From positions 1-55,487 of the forward strand of contig JAEDMP010000005.1 in the NCBI GenBank assembly GCA_016302965.1: 55,487 nucleotides of DNA. Reading direction: 5' to 3'. The notes beneath the pieces are model-generated. The model worked only from the letters and a program-made list of their open reading frames with translations. It was not told where the DNA came from and searched no databases. This DNA comes from Bacteroidaceae bacterium. Lineage in GTDB: Bacteria; Bacteroidota; Bacteroidia; Bacteroidales; Bacteroidaceae. The position numbers and the translations under genes are program-made. Position 1 is the stretch's first letter. Every line of letters begins with the position of its first letter. Below, piece by piece: positions 43,235 through 51,520 of the stretch.

Positions 43235-43693
43235 CTACATGCCCCATTTGGCAAGCCGTTCCTCCGCCATCCGCTCATACTTGGTGCCGGGACGGCCATA
43301 GTTGGCGTAGGGATAGATGCTGATGCCACCACGGGGCGTGAAGATACCCGTCACCTCAATGTATTTGGGATCCATCAGCCGGATGAGGTCTTTCATGATG
43401 ACATTCACGCAGTCTTCGTGGAAATCGCCATGATTCCTGAAACTGAAGAGATAGAGTTTCAGGCTCTTGCTCTCTACCATCTTCACATCGGGCAGATAGA
43501 GGATGCGGATTTCGGCAAAGTCGGGCTGGCCCGTGATGGGACAGAGCGATGTGAACTCGGGGCAGTTGAACCGCACCCAGTAGTCGTTCTCGGGATGTTT
43601 GTTGACAAAGGTCTCCAGCACTTCGGGGGCATAGTCGGAACGGTATTCCGTCTTCTTGCCCAAGGCCTGGAGCGTAAGGTCTTCTCTACTCAT
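43235..43693 (-). CDS. queF: NADPH-dependent 7-cyano-7-deazaguanine (preQ0) reductase
   Basis: 152 residues, the single-domain (B. subtilis-type) form. It reduces preQ0 to preQ1 in queuosine synthesis. Visible residues: catalytic C51 in FTSLCPITGQPDF with D58, the NADPH-binding ESKSLKLYLFSFRNHGDFHE (74-93), and the C-terminal GGISIYPYANYGRPG. It follows the queuosine-precursor transporter gene by 90 bases, so the riboswitch upstream of the transporter may also lower its expression if both are on one message. Confidence 0.96.
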   Translation of the reverse strand: MSREDLTLQALGKKTEYRSDYAPEVLETFVNKHPENDYWVRFNCPEFTSLCPITGQPDFAEIRILYLPDVKMVESKSLKLYLFSFRNHGDFHEDCVNVIMKDLIRLMDPKYIEVTGIFTPRGGISIYPYANYGRPGTKYERMAEERLAKWGM

Positions 43694-43729
43694 GATTTTT
43701 TGGGGTTTTGTTATGAGGGCGATAGGATG

Positions 43730-43775
43730 TCAGGAACGTTAAGAGCGTCAGGAACGAATTATATCGCCAGGACGA
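43730..43775 (-). repeat. Short repeats between the transporter and queF
   Basis: GTCAGGAACG occurs at 43730 and again at 43747, with a decayed third copy (GCCAGGACGA) near 43766. The period is 17 bases. Confidence 0.65.
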
Positions 43776-43783
43776 AACTATCT

Positions 43784-44455
43784 TCAGATAATCCTGTAAC
43801 TGATGTGATGGTCATATACATCGGTCTGCTCATGGCGCTTGGCAAAGCGGACCACCCGGATGGTGACGGGCAGCACGACAATCTCATAGGCAGTCTTGAG
43901 CACCACCTGCGAAAGGATGAGCCACGGGATCTCCTCGATGGGCAGCACCCCATAGAAAGCCAAGGGGAAGAAGAGCAGCGAGTCGATGCCCTCACCGAAG
44001 ATGGTGCTCACAACGGCACGCAAGGAGAAATGGCGGCCCTCGGAACGGAGCTTCATGCGGCTCATGACGTAGGCATTGACAAACGAGCCGGCTATGAACG
44101 CCACAAACGAGGCCAGGGTGATGCGCGGAGCCAGTCCGAAGATGGCATGGAAGCCCTCGTCGTTATCCCAATAGGGGGCGGCGGGCAGGGCATCGCAGAG
44201 CGCGGCGAGGAAGACAAAGAGGAAATTCATGGCAAAGCCCATCCATATCAGTTGCTTTGCCCGGCGGTAGCCCCACACCTCGCATACACAGTCGTTGATG
44301 ATATACGAGATGGGGAAGACAATCAGTCCGCCTGTGATGCTGACGGGACCCAGCGCCAGCTGTTTGGTTTCCAACACGTTTGCCAGAATGAGGCAAACAC
44401 AGAACAGTTGTCCCATCACGAGGAACAATCCGGAATACGTTGTTTTTTCTTTCAT
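43784..44455 (-). CDS. yhhQ: Queuosine precursor transporter (VUT/YhhQ family)
   Basis: 223 residues, about six membrane helices. Family signatures include NVLETKQLALG, GGLIVFPISYIINDCVCEVW, and the C-terminal IYRII-like end. This family imports queuosine precursors such as preQ0 and preQ1 or queuine. The preQ1-I riboswitch on its start codon and queF downstream support this substrate. The start codon is the ATG at 44455, which is the last part of the riboswitch pseudoknot. Confidence 0.95.
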   Translation of the reverse strand: MKEKTTYSGLFLVMGQLFCVCLILANVLETKQLALGPVSITGGLIVFPISYIINDCVCEVWGYRRAKQLIWMGFAMNFLFVFLAALCDALPAAPYWDNDEGFHAIFGLAPRITLASFVAFIAGSFVNAYVMSRMKLRSEGRHFSLRAVVSTIFGEGIDSLLFFPLAFYGVLPIEEIPWLILSQVVLKTAYEIVVLPVTIRVVRFAKRHEQTDVYDHHISYRII

Positions 44456-44487
44456 TGTTTTTTAGAGGAGGTTAGACAATGACTCCT
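44453..44487 (-). promoter_or_regulatory. preQ1-I riboswitch overlapping the yhhQ start codon
   Basis: Read on the minus strand from 44487: P1 AGGAG pairs with CTCCT (44487-44483 with 44470-44466); the 12-base loop is TCATTG-TCTAAC; the tail CTAAAAAACAATG runs to the ATG. Loop CATTGT (44481-44476) is the exact complement of tail ACAATG (44458-44453), giving an H-type pseudoknot that contains the AUG. The first loop base is U and the last is C, the two positions that contact preQ1 in solved class I structures. The tail matches UAAAAAAC of the B. subtilis queC riboswitch, and loop lengths (6+6) are the same. Ligand binding should hide the start codon and shut off translation of the transporter. 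Confidence 0.92.
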
Positions 44488-44502
44488 GTTTGAAATGGTT
44501 AT

Positions 44503-45468
44503 TTATCCGATGAGCACAGCCATATAGGCGATGAAGAGCAGGCTGAGCAAGGCTCCCTCCCATCTGGCCACCGTGTATTTGGTGAAACAGAAGAACCAGA
44601 GCAGGAGCACCGAGCCAAGCTGCATGCCCACATCGAGCAGGGTGATGCCCTGTATCTGTATGGGACAGACGGTGGCTGTGAGTCCGAGGATGGCGAGGAT
44701 ATTGAACACGTTGCTGCCGATGACATTGCCGATGGCGATGGCCGACTGTCCCTTGCGGGCAGCCACCACACTGGTGGCAAGTTCGGGCAGCGAGGTTCCT
44801 CCGGCCACAATGGTCAGTCCCACCACACTCTCGCTCATGCCGAGTTGGGTGGCCACGGCCGAGGCCGAACCCACAAAGAGGTTACTGCCAAAGATGAGAC
44901 AGCCCAGCCCCACGAGCAGCCACAGCCAGCATTTCCAGGGCTGGGAGCGGCGAACCGCAGGAGCGGTCTCTGCAGTCTCCTGGCCCGTCGAGTCCTGCTT
45001 GGCCTTTTTCAGGGTATAGGCCATGAAGAGGATGAAACCCGCAAAGAGGATGATGCCATCGATGCGGCTGATACATTTGCCGTTGAGCGACAGCGAACTG
45101 AAATCATCGAGACAGAGGATGACCATCAGTGCCGAGGCGATGACCGTGGCGGGGATATCCTTCCTGACGGTTGAGGGGGCAATGACCATGGGAGCCACCA
45201 TCGCCGCACAGCCCACAATCAGCATCGTGTTGAACACGTTGCTGCCGATGACATTGCCCACCGCCATATCGGTGGTTCCCCGCAGCGCCGACACGAGGCT
45301 CACGAAGAGTTCGGGAGCCGAGGTACCGGCCGCCACGATGGTGAGTCCAATCACCATCTCGGGCATACGCATGTTGCGGGCGATGCCCGAGGCGCCTTCC
45401 GTCAGCCGGTCGGCTCCCCAGAGCACCATGGTTACACCTATTATTATATATAGGATCTGGAGTGTCAT
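44503..45468 (-). CDS. Calcium/sodium antiporter (CaCA family, YrbG-like)
   Basis: 321 residues, about ten membrane helices in two inverted halves. Each half has the alpha-repeat signature: VAAGTSAPELFVSLVSA with GNVIGSNVFNT, and VAGGTSLPELATSVVAA with GNVIGSNVFNI. The acidic residues of both repeats are present. A charged cytosolic loop (KKAKQDSTGQETAE) joins the halves. It exchanges Ca2+ or Na+ across the inner membrane. It starts 3 bases after the stop of the upstream lipoprotein, and the riboswitch-controlled yhhQ follows 47 bases downstream. Confidence 0.93.
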   Translation of the reverse strand: MTLQILYIIIGVTMVLWGADRLTEGASGIARNMRMPEMVIGLTIVAAGTSAPELFVSLVSALRGTTDMAVGNVIGSNVFNTMLIVGCAAMVAPMVIAPSTVRKDIPATVIASALMVILCLDDFSSLSLNGKCISRIDGIILFAGFILFMAYTLKKAKQDSTGQETAETAPAVRRSQPWKCWLWLLVGLGCLIFGSNLFVGSASAVATQLGMSESVVGLTIVAGGTSLPELATSVVAARKGQSAIAIGNVIGSNVFNILAILGLTATVCPIQIQGITLLDVGMQLGSVLLLWFFCFTKYTVARWEGALLSLLFIAYMAVLIG

Positions 45469-45471
45469 CTC

Positions 45472-46566
45472 TTAGTAGGCGAATGTATAGGTAATGGTAT
45501 GTTTGTCGGGATCGGTCACCCGGAGCGTCTTCACGCTGTTGTCGGCATTGCGCTCGGCATCCACCGTGTAACTGCCGTTGGCCATGGAGGCCGTCTTGAT
45601 GACCTTCGAGTTGCGCGAGTAGCGGTAGGTGGCCACGAGATGGTAGGGGTTGCAGCGTTCGATGCCCAGCAGCAACTGGTTGACATCCACCGACTGGTAA
45701 CGGTTGTCCACCTCAAGGTATTCGAGTTTCATCTTCAGCGTGTTCGCCTGCTCTCCGGGCACATAGCGCTGAATCTTCATACTGTCGGCCACATGCTCTT
45801 CGTCGGCTGTAAACTTCTGGTTCTTGAAACTCATTGAGCAGGCATCGTAGCTGCCGTCGCCATGTCGCTCGCGGAGGGTAAAGGCCGAGAAGGCATAGGT
45901 GTCATACTGGATGTCGAAGCTGAGCGTATCCGTAGGCGATGCCAGCCGGTTGCCAAGCTGGTAGCCTCCCTGGTAGTTGCCATAGAGGGGTTGGGAACTG
46001 GTGTTCGAAACCACGGTCAGCGTGGAGTCGGCATCGTTGAACCGATAGGCGAGCGAGCGCAGCAGCTGTCCGTCCTTGCTCAGTTTCACGGTAGAGGGGC
46101 GTGCCTGGCTGTCGTAGGTCAGTTCGATGAGACTGCCGTCGTCGCCGGTGATGGTCTTCACCAAGGCGGCGTTGCCGAAGCTGCCGTCATGGCGGCAGGC
46201 ATACTGATAGACATTGAACTGCACATAGACACCCTCGTCGGTCTGCGACTGCAGCTTGAACTCAGCCGAGCGGTATTTGCCCGTGCGGTTCATCTGGCAG
46301 GTAGCCCAGATGGCATAGAGATAGCCGCCCTTGCCCGTATAGCTGGACAGGGTACACCAGTCGTCGCCACCGGTCTTCTCGATCTTCCAGTTGTCGCCAT
46401 AGGCAGCGAAAGCGATATAGCTTTTCTCCTGATTGGCATATACCACCTCTTTGTCCACCTGCGAGAAACCGTTGACCGAGGAGCCTTCGGCCTCGCCGAG
46501 ACAGGAAGCCATGACGAGCAGTGTCACGGCAGCTAAAAGAAATGTTCTGATGATATGCATATACAT
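45472..46566 (-). CDS. Lipoprotein with a BACON-like domain
   Basis: The track of open codons extends to 46680, but a signal peptide begins only at MYMHIIRTFLLAAVTLLVMA; I use the ATG at 46566 in an ATTATG context. Lipobox VMASC. Residues about 25-140 resemble a BACON domain: WKIEKTGGDDWCTLSSYTGK, then NRTGKYRSAEFKL and VQFNVYQYA. The C-terminal part is a repetitive beta-structure (LIELTYDSQARPSTVKLSKDG; YRFNDADSTLTV; YRYSRNSKVIKTA) like DUF4595-type Bacteroidota proteins. Surface or periplasmic binding is possible; no function is assigned. Confidence 0.78.
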   Translation of the reverse strand: MYMHIIRTFLLAAVTLLVMASCLGEAEGSSVNGFSQVDKEVVYANQEKSYIAFAAYGDNWKIEKTGGDDWCTLSSYTGKGGYLYAIWATCQMNRTGKYRSAEFKLQSQTDEGVYVQFNVYQYACRHDGSFGNAALVKTITGDDGSLIELTYDSQARPSTVKLSKDGQLLRSLAYRFNDADSTLTVVSNTSSQPLYGNYQGGYQLGNRLASPTDTLSFDIQYDTYAFSAFTLRERHGDGSYDACSMSFKNQKFTADEEHVADSMKIQRYVPGEQANTLKMKLEYLEVDNRYQSVDVNQLLLGIERCNPYHLVATYRYSRNSKVIKTASMANGSYTVDAERNADNSVKTLRVTDPDKHTITYTFAY

Positions 46567-46618
46567 AATGATTGAAATGATTGGATATATGATCTGGGAT
46601 GTGTGATCCTCATGATAC

Positions 46619-47035
46619 TTAGTCGTCGTCCTCCTCCCAATCGTCCCATCCGTCTTCGTCGGCGGGGCCGATAAAGGCATCGAGCGACCGGCGCTCCTTC
46701 TTGGTGGGTCTTCCCGTACCCCTTGCCCGGTCCACGAAACCGCTGATGCGGCTCATTTCGAGCAGTTCGTACTGGTCGGGAGTGGTGACATTCTCGTAGA
46801 TTTCGGGCAGGAGTTTCGCCCCCACCCTCATCTCGATAGCCTTGAGCACCTTGAAGGAATAGGTGATGGGCGGTTTCCTGACGCTCACCGTCTCGCCCAC
46901 CTTGAGCATGCGCGAGGGTTTCACGTTGCTCCCGTTGATGGTAACCCTTCCGTTCTTGCAGGCGTCGGCGGCAATCGACCGGGTCTTGAATATCCTGGCG
47001 GCCCAGAGCCACTTGTCAATTCTTGCTTCGTTCAT
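46619..47035 (-). CDS. hslR: S4-domain RNA-binding protein (Hsp15/HslR-like)
   Basis: 138 residues. S4 domain at 1-60 with RIDKWLWAARIFKTRSIAAD and GRVTINGSNVKPSRMLKVGE. A basic stretch GTGRPTKKERRSLDAF and an acidic tail EDGWDDWEEDDD follow. Hsp15 binds stalled 50S subunits with peptidyl-tRNA and helps free them. Its place next to pth, which hydrolyses peptidyl-tRNA, and L25 fits a ribosome-rescue and translation operon. Confidence 0.9.
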   Translation of the reverse strand: MNEARIDKWLWAARIFKTRSIAADACKNGRVTINGSNVKPSRMLKVGETVSVRKPPITYSFKVLKAIEMRVGAKLLPEIYENVTTPDQYELLEMSRISGFVDRARGTGRPTKKERRSLDAFIGPADEDGWDDWEEDDD

Positions 47036-47090
47036 ACTTCTGATGGCGGGTCAATCTGTCATCCCGCCGCTTAATCCATGGGGTTGTGTG

Positions 47091-47660
47091 TCATTTGCGC
47101 TTGTTGAAGGCATTCATGGTGAAATCCACTCCGCAGAGCACAAAACTCTTGATGATGTCGCAGGCCGTCCCAATCTTCGGTTCGAGCGTCTTGAGTTCCT
47201 CGTCGTCATATTTGCCGAGCACCCATTGTATCTGCATGCCCCGGGGGAACTCATTGCCGATGCCCACCCTCAGCCTGCTGTAGCGGTCGGTGCCGAGCAC
47301 CTGCTGGATATGTCCCAGCCCGTTGTGTCCGGCATTGCTTCCCGAGGGTTTCAGGCGGAGCGTACCGAGGGGCAGCGCCAGGTCGTCGACGATGACGAGC
47401 AGCCGCTCCAGGTCGATGTTCTCCTTGTTCATCCAGTATCTCACGGCATTGCCGCTGAGGTTCATATAGGTAGAGGGTTTGAGCAGAAACACCTTCCGCC
47501 CCTTGATGCTCGTCTCGGCAACAAATCCGTAGCGCTTGTCTTCAAAAACAATATTGGACGCTTTTGCGAAAGCGTCCAATACCATAAATCCAGTGTTGTG
47601 GCGGGTCTTATCATACTCGTCGCCGATATTTCCCAGTCCCACTATCAAATACTTGTCCAC
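47091..47660 (-). CDS. pth: Peptidyl-tRNA hydrolase
   Basis: 189 residues, normal length. Motifs: YLIVGLGNIGDEYDKTRHNTGF with catalytic H21, KPSTYMNLSGNAV, DDLALPLGTLRLKPSGSNAG, HNGLGHIQ and LRVGIGNEFPRG. It releases peptides from peptidyl-tRNA that has dropped off the ribosome. It lies 19 bases after the L25 gene and 55 bases before hslR, the usual L25-pth pair. Confidence 0.97.
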   Translation of the reverse strand: MDKYLIVGLGNIGDEYDKTRHNTGFMVLDAFAKASNIVFEDKRYGFVAETSIKGRKVFLLKPSTYMNLSGNAVRYWMNKENIDLERLLVIVDDLALPLGTLRLKPSGSNAGHNGLGHIQQVLGTDRYSRLRVGIGNEFPRGMQIQWVLGKYDDEELKTLEPKIGTACDIIKSFVLCGVDFTMNAFNKRK

Positions 47661-47679
47661 TAATAGTCAGGTGTTTGAA

Positions 47680-48282
47680 TTACTTGCCAGCAGCCTCTGC
47701 AGCAGCAGCCGAACGGGAAGCACGTGTAGCCTTCACAGAGCATACGATAACCTCTGCGGGAGTAACGAGTTCCAGTCCTTCGAACTGGAGCTGGCCCACC
47801 TTGATGCTCTTGCCGAGCTGGAGGTTGGTCACGTCGATGTCGAGGGTCTCGGGGATGGCCTTGTAGGGAGCCTTCACGTTGATCTTGCGGATAGAGAGGT
47901 TGATGCGACCACCATCGCGCACACCCTGAGCCAGACCATTGAGCTTCACGGGGATGCCTACCACTACGGGCTTCTCCTCGGTGATTTCATAGAAGTCTAC
48001 GTGGAGCAGCGCGTCGGTAACGGGATGGAACTGGAGCTCTCTCATGACAGCCTTGTGCTCAACGCCGTCGATGTTGAGGTTCACTACATACACGTGGGGA
48101 GTGTAAACCACCTTGCGGAGCTCGCTGAAGGGAGCCACAAAGCTCAGAGCCTGGGGCAGACCGTTCTCGCCCTTAGCCTCGCCGTAGATGTTGCAGGGAA
48201 TCAAACCTTCTTTGCGCAGCATCTTTGAGGCCTTCTTGCCAAGGTCGGTGCGCACCTTACCTGATACGTTAATCTCTTTCAT
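47680..48282 (-). CDS. rplY: 50S ribosomal protein L25/CTC
   Basis: 200 residues: the 5S-rRNA-binding L25 domain (KVRTDLGKKASKMLRKEGLIP, FAPFSELRK region, MRELQFHPVTDALLHVDFYE) followed by the TL5/CTC C-terminal beta domain (about 95-185). It ends in an alanine-rich tail (KATRASRSAAAAEAAGK). A strong promoter lies upstream with about 100 bases of leader. It is the first gene of the minus-strand run that reaches queF. Confidence 0.96.
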   Translation of the reverse strand: MKEINVSGKVRTDLGKKASKMLRKEGLIPCNIYGEAKGENGLPQALSFVAPFSELRKVVYTPHVYVVNLNIDGVEHKAVMRELQFHPVTDALLHVDFYEITEEKPVVVGIPVKLNGLAQGVRDGGRINLSIRKINVKAPYKAIPETLDIDVTNLQLGKSIKVGQLQFEGLELVTPAEVIVCSVKATRASRSAAAAEAAGK

Positions 48283-48384
48283 TGTTTAAATAAATAATGT
48301 GTTACTCTAAATTAAGTAATAAAAACGGTTGTGCTTAATTCACCATCACACGAAAAAAATATCGGGTGCTTCGAAAAAGCGGTG

Positions 48385-48416
48385 CAAAGGTACTGCTTTT
48401 TTCCGAACCCGACAAA
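48385..48416 (-). promoter_or_regulatory. Promoter of rplY
   Basis: Minus-strand TTTG (48416-48413), 20 bases, then TACCTTTG (48392-48385), an exact match to the Bacteroidota promoter. The leader of about 100 bases is A/T-rich and contains an AATTAAG/CTTAATT inverted repeat but no element I recognise. Confidence 0.8.
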
Positions 48417-48475
48417 CATTTAGTCTTTAAATTTGTCAAGGAAATGATAAAAATCAACAATTAATCCCGTCTTTA

Positions 48476-48507
48476 TTTGGAAGATAGGGCAATTATGCTT
48501 ATCTTTG
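48476..48507 (+). promoter_or_regulatory. Promoter of nusB
   Basis: TTTG (48476-48479), 20 bases, then TATCTTTG (48500-48507), an exact match. It rules out the in-frame ATG at 48505 as the nusB start, since that codon lies inside the -7 box. Confidence 0.85.
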
Positions 48508-48546
48508 CAGCAAATTTGCAAAAGAAAGAATCTATTTCAAATAGGT

Positions 48547-49503
48547 ATGATTAATCGCGAACTAATACGAATTAAAATAGTACAATTGATTTACGCGTAC
48601 TATCAGAACGGCAACAAGAACATCGACACCGCTGAGAAAGAACTATTTTTCAGCCTCTCCAAATCGTACGACATGTACAATTACCTGCTCGGCCTCATGG
48701 TAAGCGTCACCAAGGAAGCCCGCAAGCATCTGGAGATAGCCCAGGCCAAAGCCCGCCGCGAAGGCACCGCCGAACCGTCAGCCCGCTTTGCCCTGAACCG
48801 TTTTGCAATGCAGTTAGAGGATAACACCATGCTCAACGACTTCATGTCGACCCAGAAGAAAACCTGGAACGACGAACCCGAATTTATCAAGAAGCTCTAC
48901 AACATGATTGTGAGCAGCGAGATATACAGGGAATACATGGAGAATCCCGACGACTCCTACGCCACCGACCGCGAGCTGTGGCGCCGCATCTACCGGGCCC
49001 TCATCCAGGACAACGAAGACCTGGACGCCATCTTCGAGGAGCAGAGCCTCTACTGGAACGATGACAAGGAGGTGGTCGACTCGTTTGTGCTGAAAACCAT
49101 CAAGCGCTTCGACGAGAAGAGCGGCAGCAAACAGGAACTGCTGCCCGAATATGACAATGAGGAGGACAAGGACTATGCCCGCCGGCTCTTCCGCGCCAGC
49201 ATCCTCAATGCCAACGAGTACCAGCGCATCATGAGCACCTCGTCGCAGAACTGGGACTTCAGCCGACTGGCCTATATGGACATCATCATCATGCAGATTG
49301 CCATTGCCGAGATGCTGACCTTCCCATCTATCCCCATCTCCGTGACCATCAACGAGTTTGTCGACATCGCCAAGGTGTACAGCACCCCCCGCTCGGGAGG
49401 CTATATCAACGGGATGCTCGATGCCATCGCCCGTCGCCTCATCAACGAGGGCAAGATGCTCAAGCAGATGCCCAAACGTGGCCTGGACGAAGAGGAGGCC
49501 TAA
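48547..49503 (+). CDS. nusB: Transcription antitermination factor NusB (long Bacteroidota form)
   Basis: 318 residues from MINRELIRIKIVQLIYAYYQ (48547); this start follows the promoter and gives the usual N-terminus. It is about twice the length of E. coli NusB, as is normal in Bacteroidota. The C-terminal half carries the NusB fold (SRLAYMDIIIMQIAIAEML, PISVTINEFVDIAKVYSTP, GGYINGMLDAIARR). NusB with NusE binds boxA RNA and aids rRNA transcription. It heads the run nusB-yajC-ybbR-coaE. Confidence 0.94.
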   Translation: MINRELIRIKIVQLIYAYYQNGNKNIDTAEKELFFSLSKSYDMYNYLLGLMVSVTKEARKHLEIAQAKARREGTAEPSARFALNRFAMQLEDNTMLNDFMSTQKKTWNDEPEFIKKLYNMIVSSEIYREYMENPDDSYATDRELWRRIYRALIQDNEDLDAIFEEQSLYWNDDKEVVDSFVLKTIKRFDEKSGSKQELLPEYDNEEDKDYARRLFRASILNANEYQRIMSTSSQNWDFSRLAYMDIIIMQIAIAEMLTFPSIPISVTINEFVDIAKVYSTPRSGGYINGMLDAIARRLINEGKMLKQMPKRGLDEEEA

Positions 49504-49539
49504 CCATTCGTAGTATCAAACATTCAATATCCATCATTT

Positions 49540-49863
49540 ATGACAACAATCATCCTGGCTGCACAGGCAGCCCAAGGCGGCGGCATGAGCATGATTATCA
49601 TGCTGGTTGCGATGTTTGCCATCATGTGGTTCTTCATCATCCGCCCACAGCAGAAGAAACAGAAAGAAATCCAGAAGTTCCAGAATGCCCTCACCGAAGG
49701 TGCCCAGGTAGTGACCGGAGGCGGCATCTATGGCACCGTGAAGCGTATCGACCTGAACACCAATACCGTTGAGGTGGAGATTGCCAAGGGTGTTGTGATT
49801 CGCGTTGACCGCGGCTATGTGTTCAAAGACATGGCCAGCAGCACCCAGGCCCAGGCCAAGTAA
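49540..49863 (+). CDS. yajC: Preprotein translocase subunit YajC
   Basis: 107 residues with one membrane helix (MSMIIMLVAMFAIMWFFIIR) followed by PQQKKQKEIQKFQNAL and GAQVVTGGGIYGTVKRID, the YajC signature. Accessory subunit of the Sec translocase (SecDF-YajC). The gap to nusB is 36 bases and to the next gene 28. Confidence 0.96.
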   Translation: MTTIILAAQAAQGGGMSMIIMLVAMFAIMWFFIIRPQQKKQKEIQKFQNALTEGAQVVTGGGIYGTVKRIDLNTNTVEVEIAKGVVIRVDRGYVFKDMASSTQAQAK

Positions 49864-49891
49864 CCATCGTATCGGCTCAGTCTGACAAGGC

Positions 49892-50887
49892 ATGGACAAG
49901 GGACACGGTATCAGTCACCTCATCAGAAATTTCCTTTTCACTATCGTGAACAAGGAGTTTCTGATTTTTTTGTTCTTTCTCGCTCTCTCTGCTGTCTTCT
50001 GGCTACAGATGACACTCAACGAGACCTACGAGAAGGAATTTCTCGTGCCCATGAAGCTGACTGGAGTACCCCAGAACGTGGTGCTCACCAGTGACGAATA
50101 CGACACCATCAAGGTGACGCTGCGCGACAAAGGACTCCAACTCATTTCCTACACCTTCGCCGACCGTATTCCGCTGGTGAAGATTCCGTTCGGTGTTTAT
50201 GCACAGGCCGACGGACATGGCTCCATCCCTGCTGCCGACATCCAGAAATACATCTACCAGAAGTTGCCCACATCGACCAAGATAACCCAGGTGAAACCCG
50301 ACCGCGTCGAGTTCTTCTACAACTACGGTCTGCACAAACGGGTGCCCGTGAAGTGGGTGGGACATGTGGCAGCCGGCTCGCCCTTCTTCATCGCCAATGT
50401 GAAGTATCTGCCTGACAGCGTGGACGTTTATGCTACCCGCAAGAAGCTGGACAGCATCCAGGTGGTACAGACCGAGGCACTCAACTACACCAACTTCCGC
50501 GACACGCTGACCATCAGTGCCAAGCTGGAGAAGATACGGGGAGCCAAGGTGGTGCCCAACCGGGTGAGCATCCGCTTCATGACGGATGTGCTCACCGAGG
50601 AGCGCGTCAACGACATCCCCATCCATGGCATCAACATGCCTCCCGGCAAAGTGTTGCGCACCTTCCCCTCGAAGGTGTCGGTGAGCCTGGTGACCGGCGT
50701 GAAGCACTTCAAGGGCATCTCGCAGGCTGATTTCACCGTTGTCGTAGACTACAAGGAGATTGAGCACAGCAGTTCCGACAAGTGCCAACTCCACCTGAAG
50801 GACATCCCCCAGGGTGTCTCACGCGTCAGCCTGAGTGCCCAATACGTTGACTATCTCATCGAGGACGAATACACTGACCAACCATGA
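49892..50887 (+). CDS. YbbR-domain protein (CdaR-like)
   Basis: 331 residues. One N-terminal membrane anchor (FLIFLFFLALSAVFWLQM) and extracytoplasmic YbbR-type beta repeats, for example EKEFLVPMKLTGVPQNVVLT and RVPVKWVGHVAAGSPFFI. In Firmicutes such proteins regulate the c-di-AMP cyclase CdaA; here no cyclase gene is adjacent, so the link is only by domain. It overlaps coaE by 4 bases (ATGA), so the two are translationally coupled. Confidence 0.88.
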   Translation: MDKGHGISHLIRNFLFTIVNKEFLIFLFFLALSAVFWLQMTLNETYEKEFLVPMKLTGVPQNVVLTSDEYDTIKVTLRDKGLQLISYTFADRIPLVKIPFGVYAQADGHGSIPAADIQKYIYQKLPTSTKITQVKPDRVEFFYNYGLHKRVPVKWVGHVAAGSPFFIANVKYLPDSVDVYATRKKLDSIQVVQTEALNYTNFRDTLTISAKLEKIRGAKVVPNRVSIRFMTDVLTEERVNDIPIHGINMPPGKVLRTFPSKVSVSLVTGVKHFKGISQADFTVVVDYKEIEHSSSDKCQLHLKDIPQGVSRVSLSAQYVDYLIEDEYTDQP

Positions 50888-51453
50888 AGCGAAGAATAGC
50901 TATCACCGGCGGCATCGGTAGCGGCAAAAGCTACGTCTGCCGCAAGCTCGAACGCCAGGGCATCCGCATCTATGATTGTGACGATGCCGCCAAACGACTG
51001 ATGCGTGAATCTCCCGCACTACGACAGTCACTCATCGGGCTTATCGGCACGGATGCCTATCTGCCCGACGGCAGTCTCAACAAGGCTGCCATCGCCTCGT
51101 TTCTGCTGGCCTCGGATGACAATGCCCGCGCACTGAACGCCATTGTCCATCCCGCTGTAGCCGAAGATTTCATGCAGAGCGACAAACGATGGATGGAATG
51201 TGCCATCCTTTATGAATCAGGATTCAACCGACTGGTAGACACCGTGGTGGCTGTCGTGGCACCCGACTCGCTCAGAGTGAAACGAATCATGGAGCGCGAC
51301 GGCATTGATGCCGGAAAGGCGCAGGAATGGATAGCCAAACAGATGCCCACCAGCGAACTCATCCAGCGTGCCGACTTCGTCATACACAACGGAGAGCAGG
51401 ACAATCTAGAAGAGCAGCTGGAACGCCTCGCCACGAACATGCAGCTGGCATAG
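50884..51453 (+). CDS. coaE: Dephospho-CoA kinase
   Basis: 189 residues, the last step of coenzyme A synthesis. P-loop GGIGSGKS at 8-15, IYDCDDAAKRLM, LNAIVHPAVAEDF, and the lid/C-terminal part VKRIMERDGIDAGKAQEWIA, all standard. The start codon overlaps the stop of the YbbR gene. Confidence 0.97.
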   Translation: MKRRIAITGGIGSGKSYVCRKLERQGIRIYDCDDAAKRLMRESPALRQSLIGLIGTDAYLPDGSLNKAAIASFLLASDDNARALNAIVHPAVAEDFMQSDKRWMECAILYESGFNRLVDTVVAVVAPDSLRVKRIMERDGIDAGKAQEWIAKQMPTSELIQRADFVIHNGEQDNLEEQLERLATNMQLA

Positions 51454-51458
51454 CGAAT

Positions 51459-51503
51459 CAGTAATCATTCATCAGTAATCATTCATCAGTAATCATTCAT
51501 CAG
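51459..51503 (+). repeat. Three tandem 14-bp repeats before the DUF5606 gene
   Basis: CAGTAATCATTCAT occurs three times exactly (51459-51472, 51473-51486, 51487-51500) followed by CAG, in the 67-base gap between coaE and the next gene. Confidence 0.95.
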
Positions 51504-51520
51504 AACAAGACACAAAGAAT

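Noticed and set aside
46567..46680. N-terminal extension of the BACON-like lipoprotein
   Set aside because: It would overlap hslR and place 38 polar residues before the signal peptide.
48505..48546. Upstream in-frame start for nusB
   Set aside because: The ATG lies inside the -7 promoter element and would add 14 residues not found in the family.
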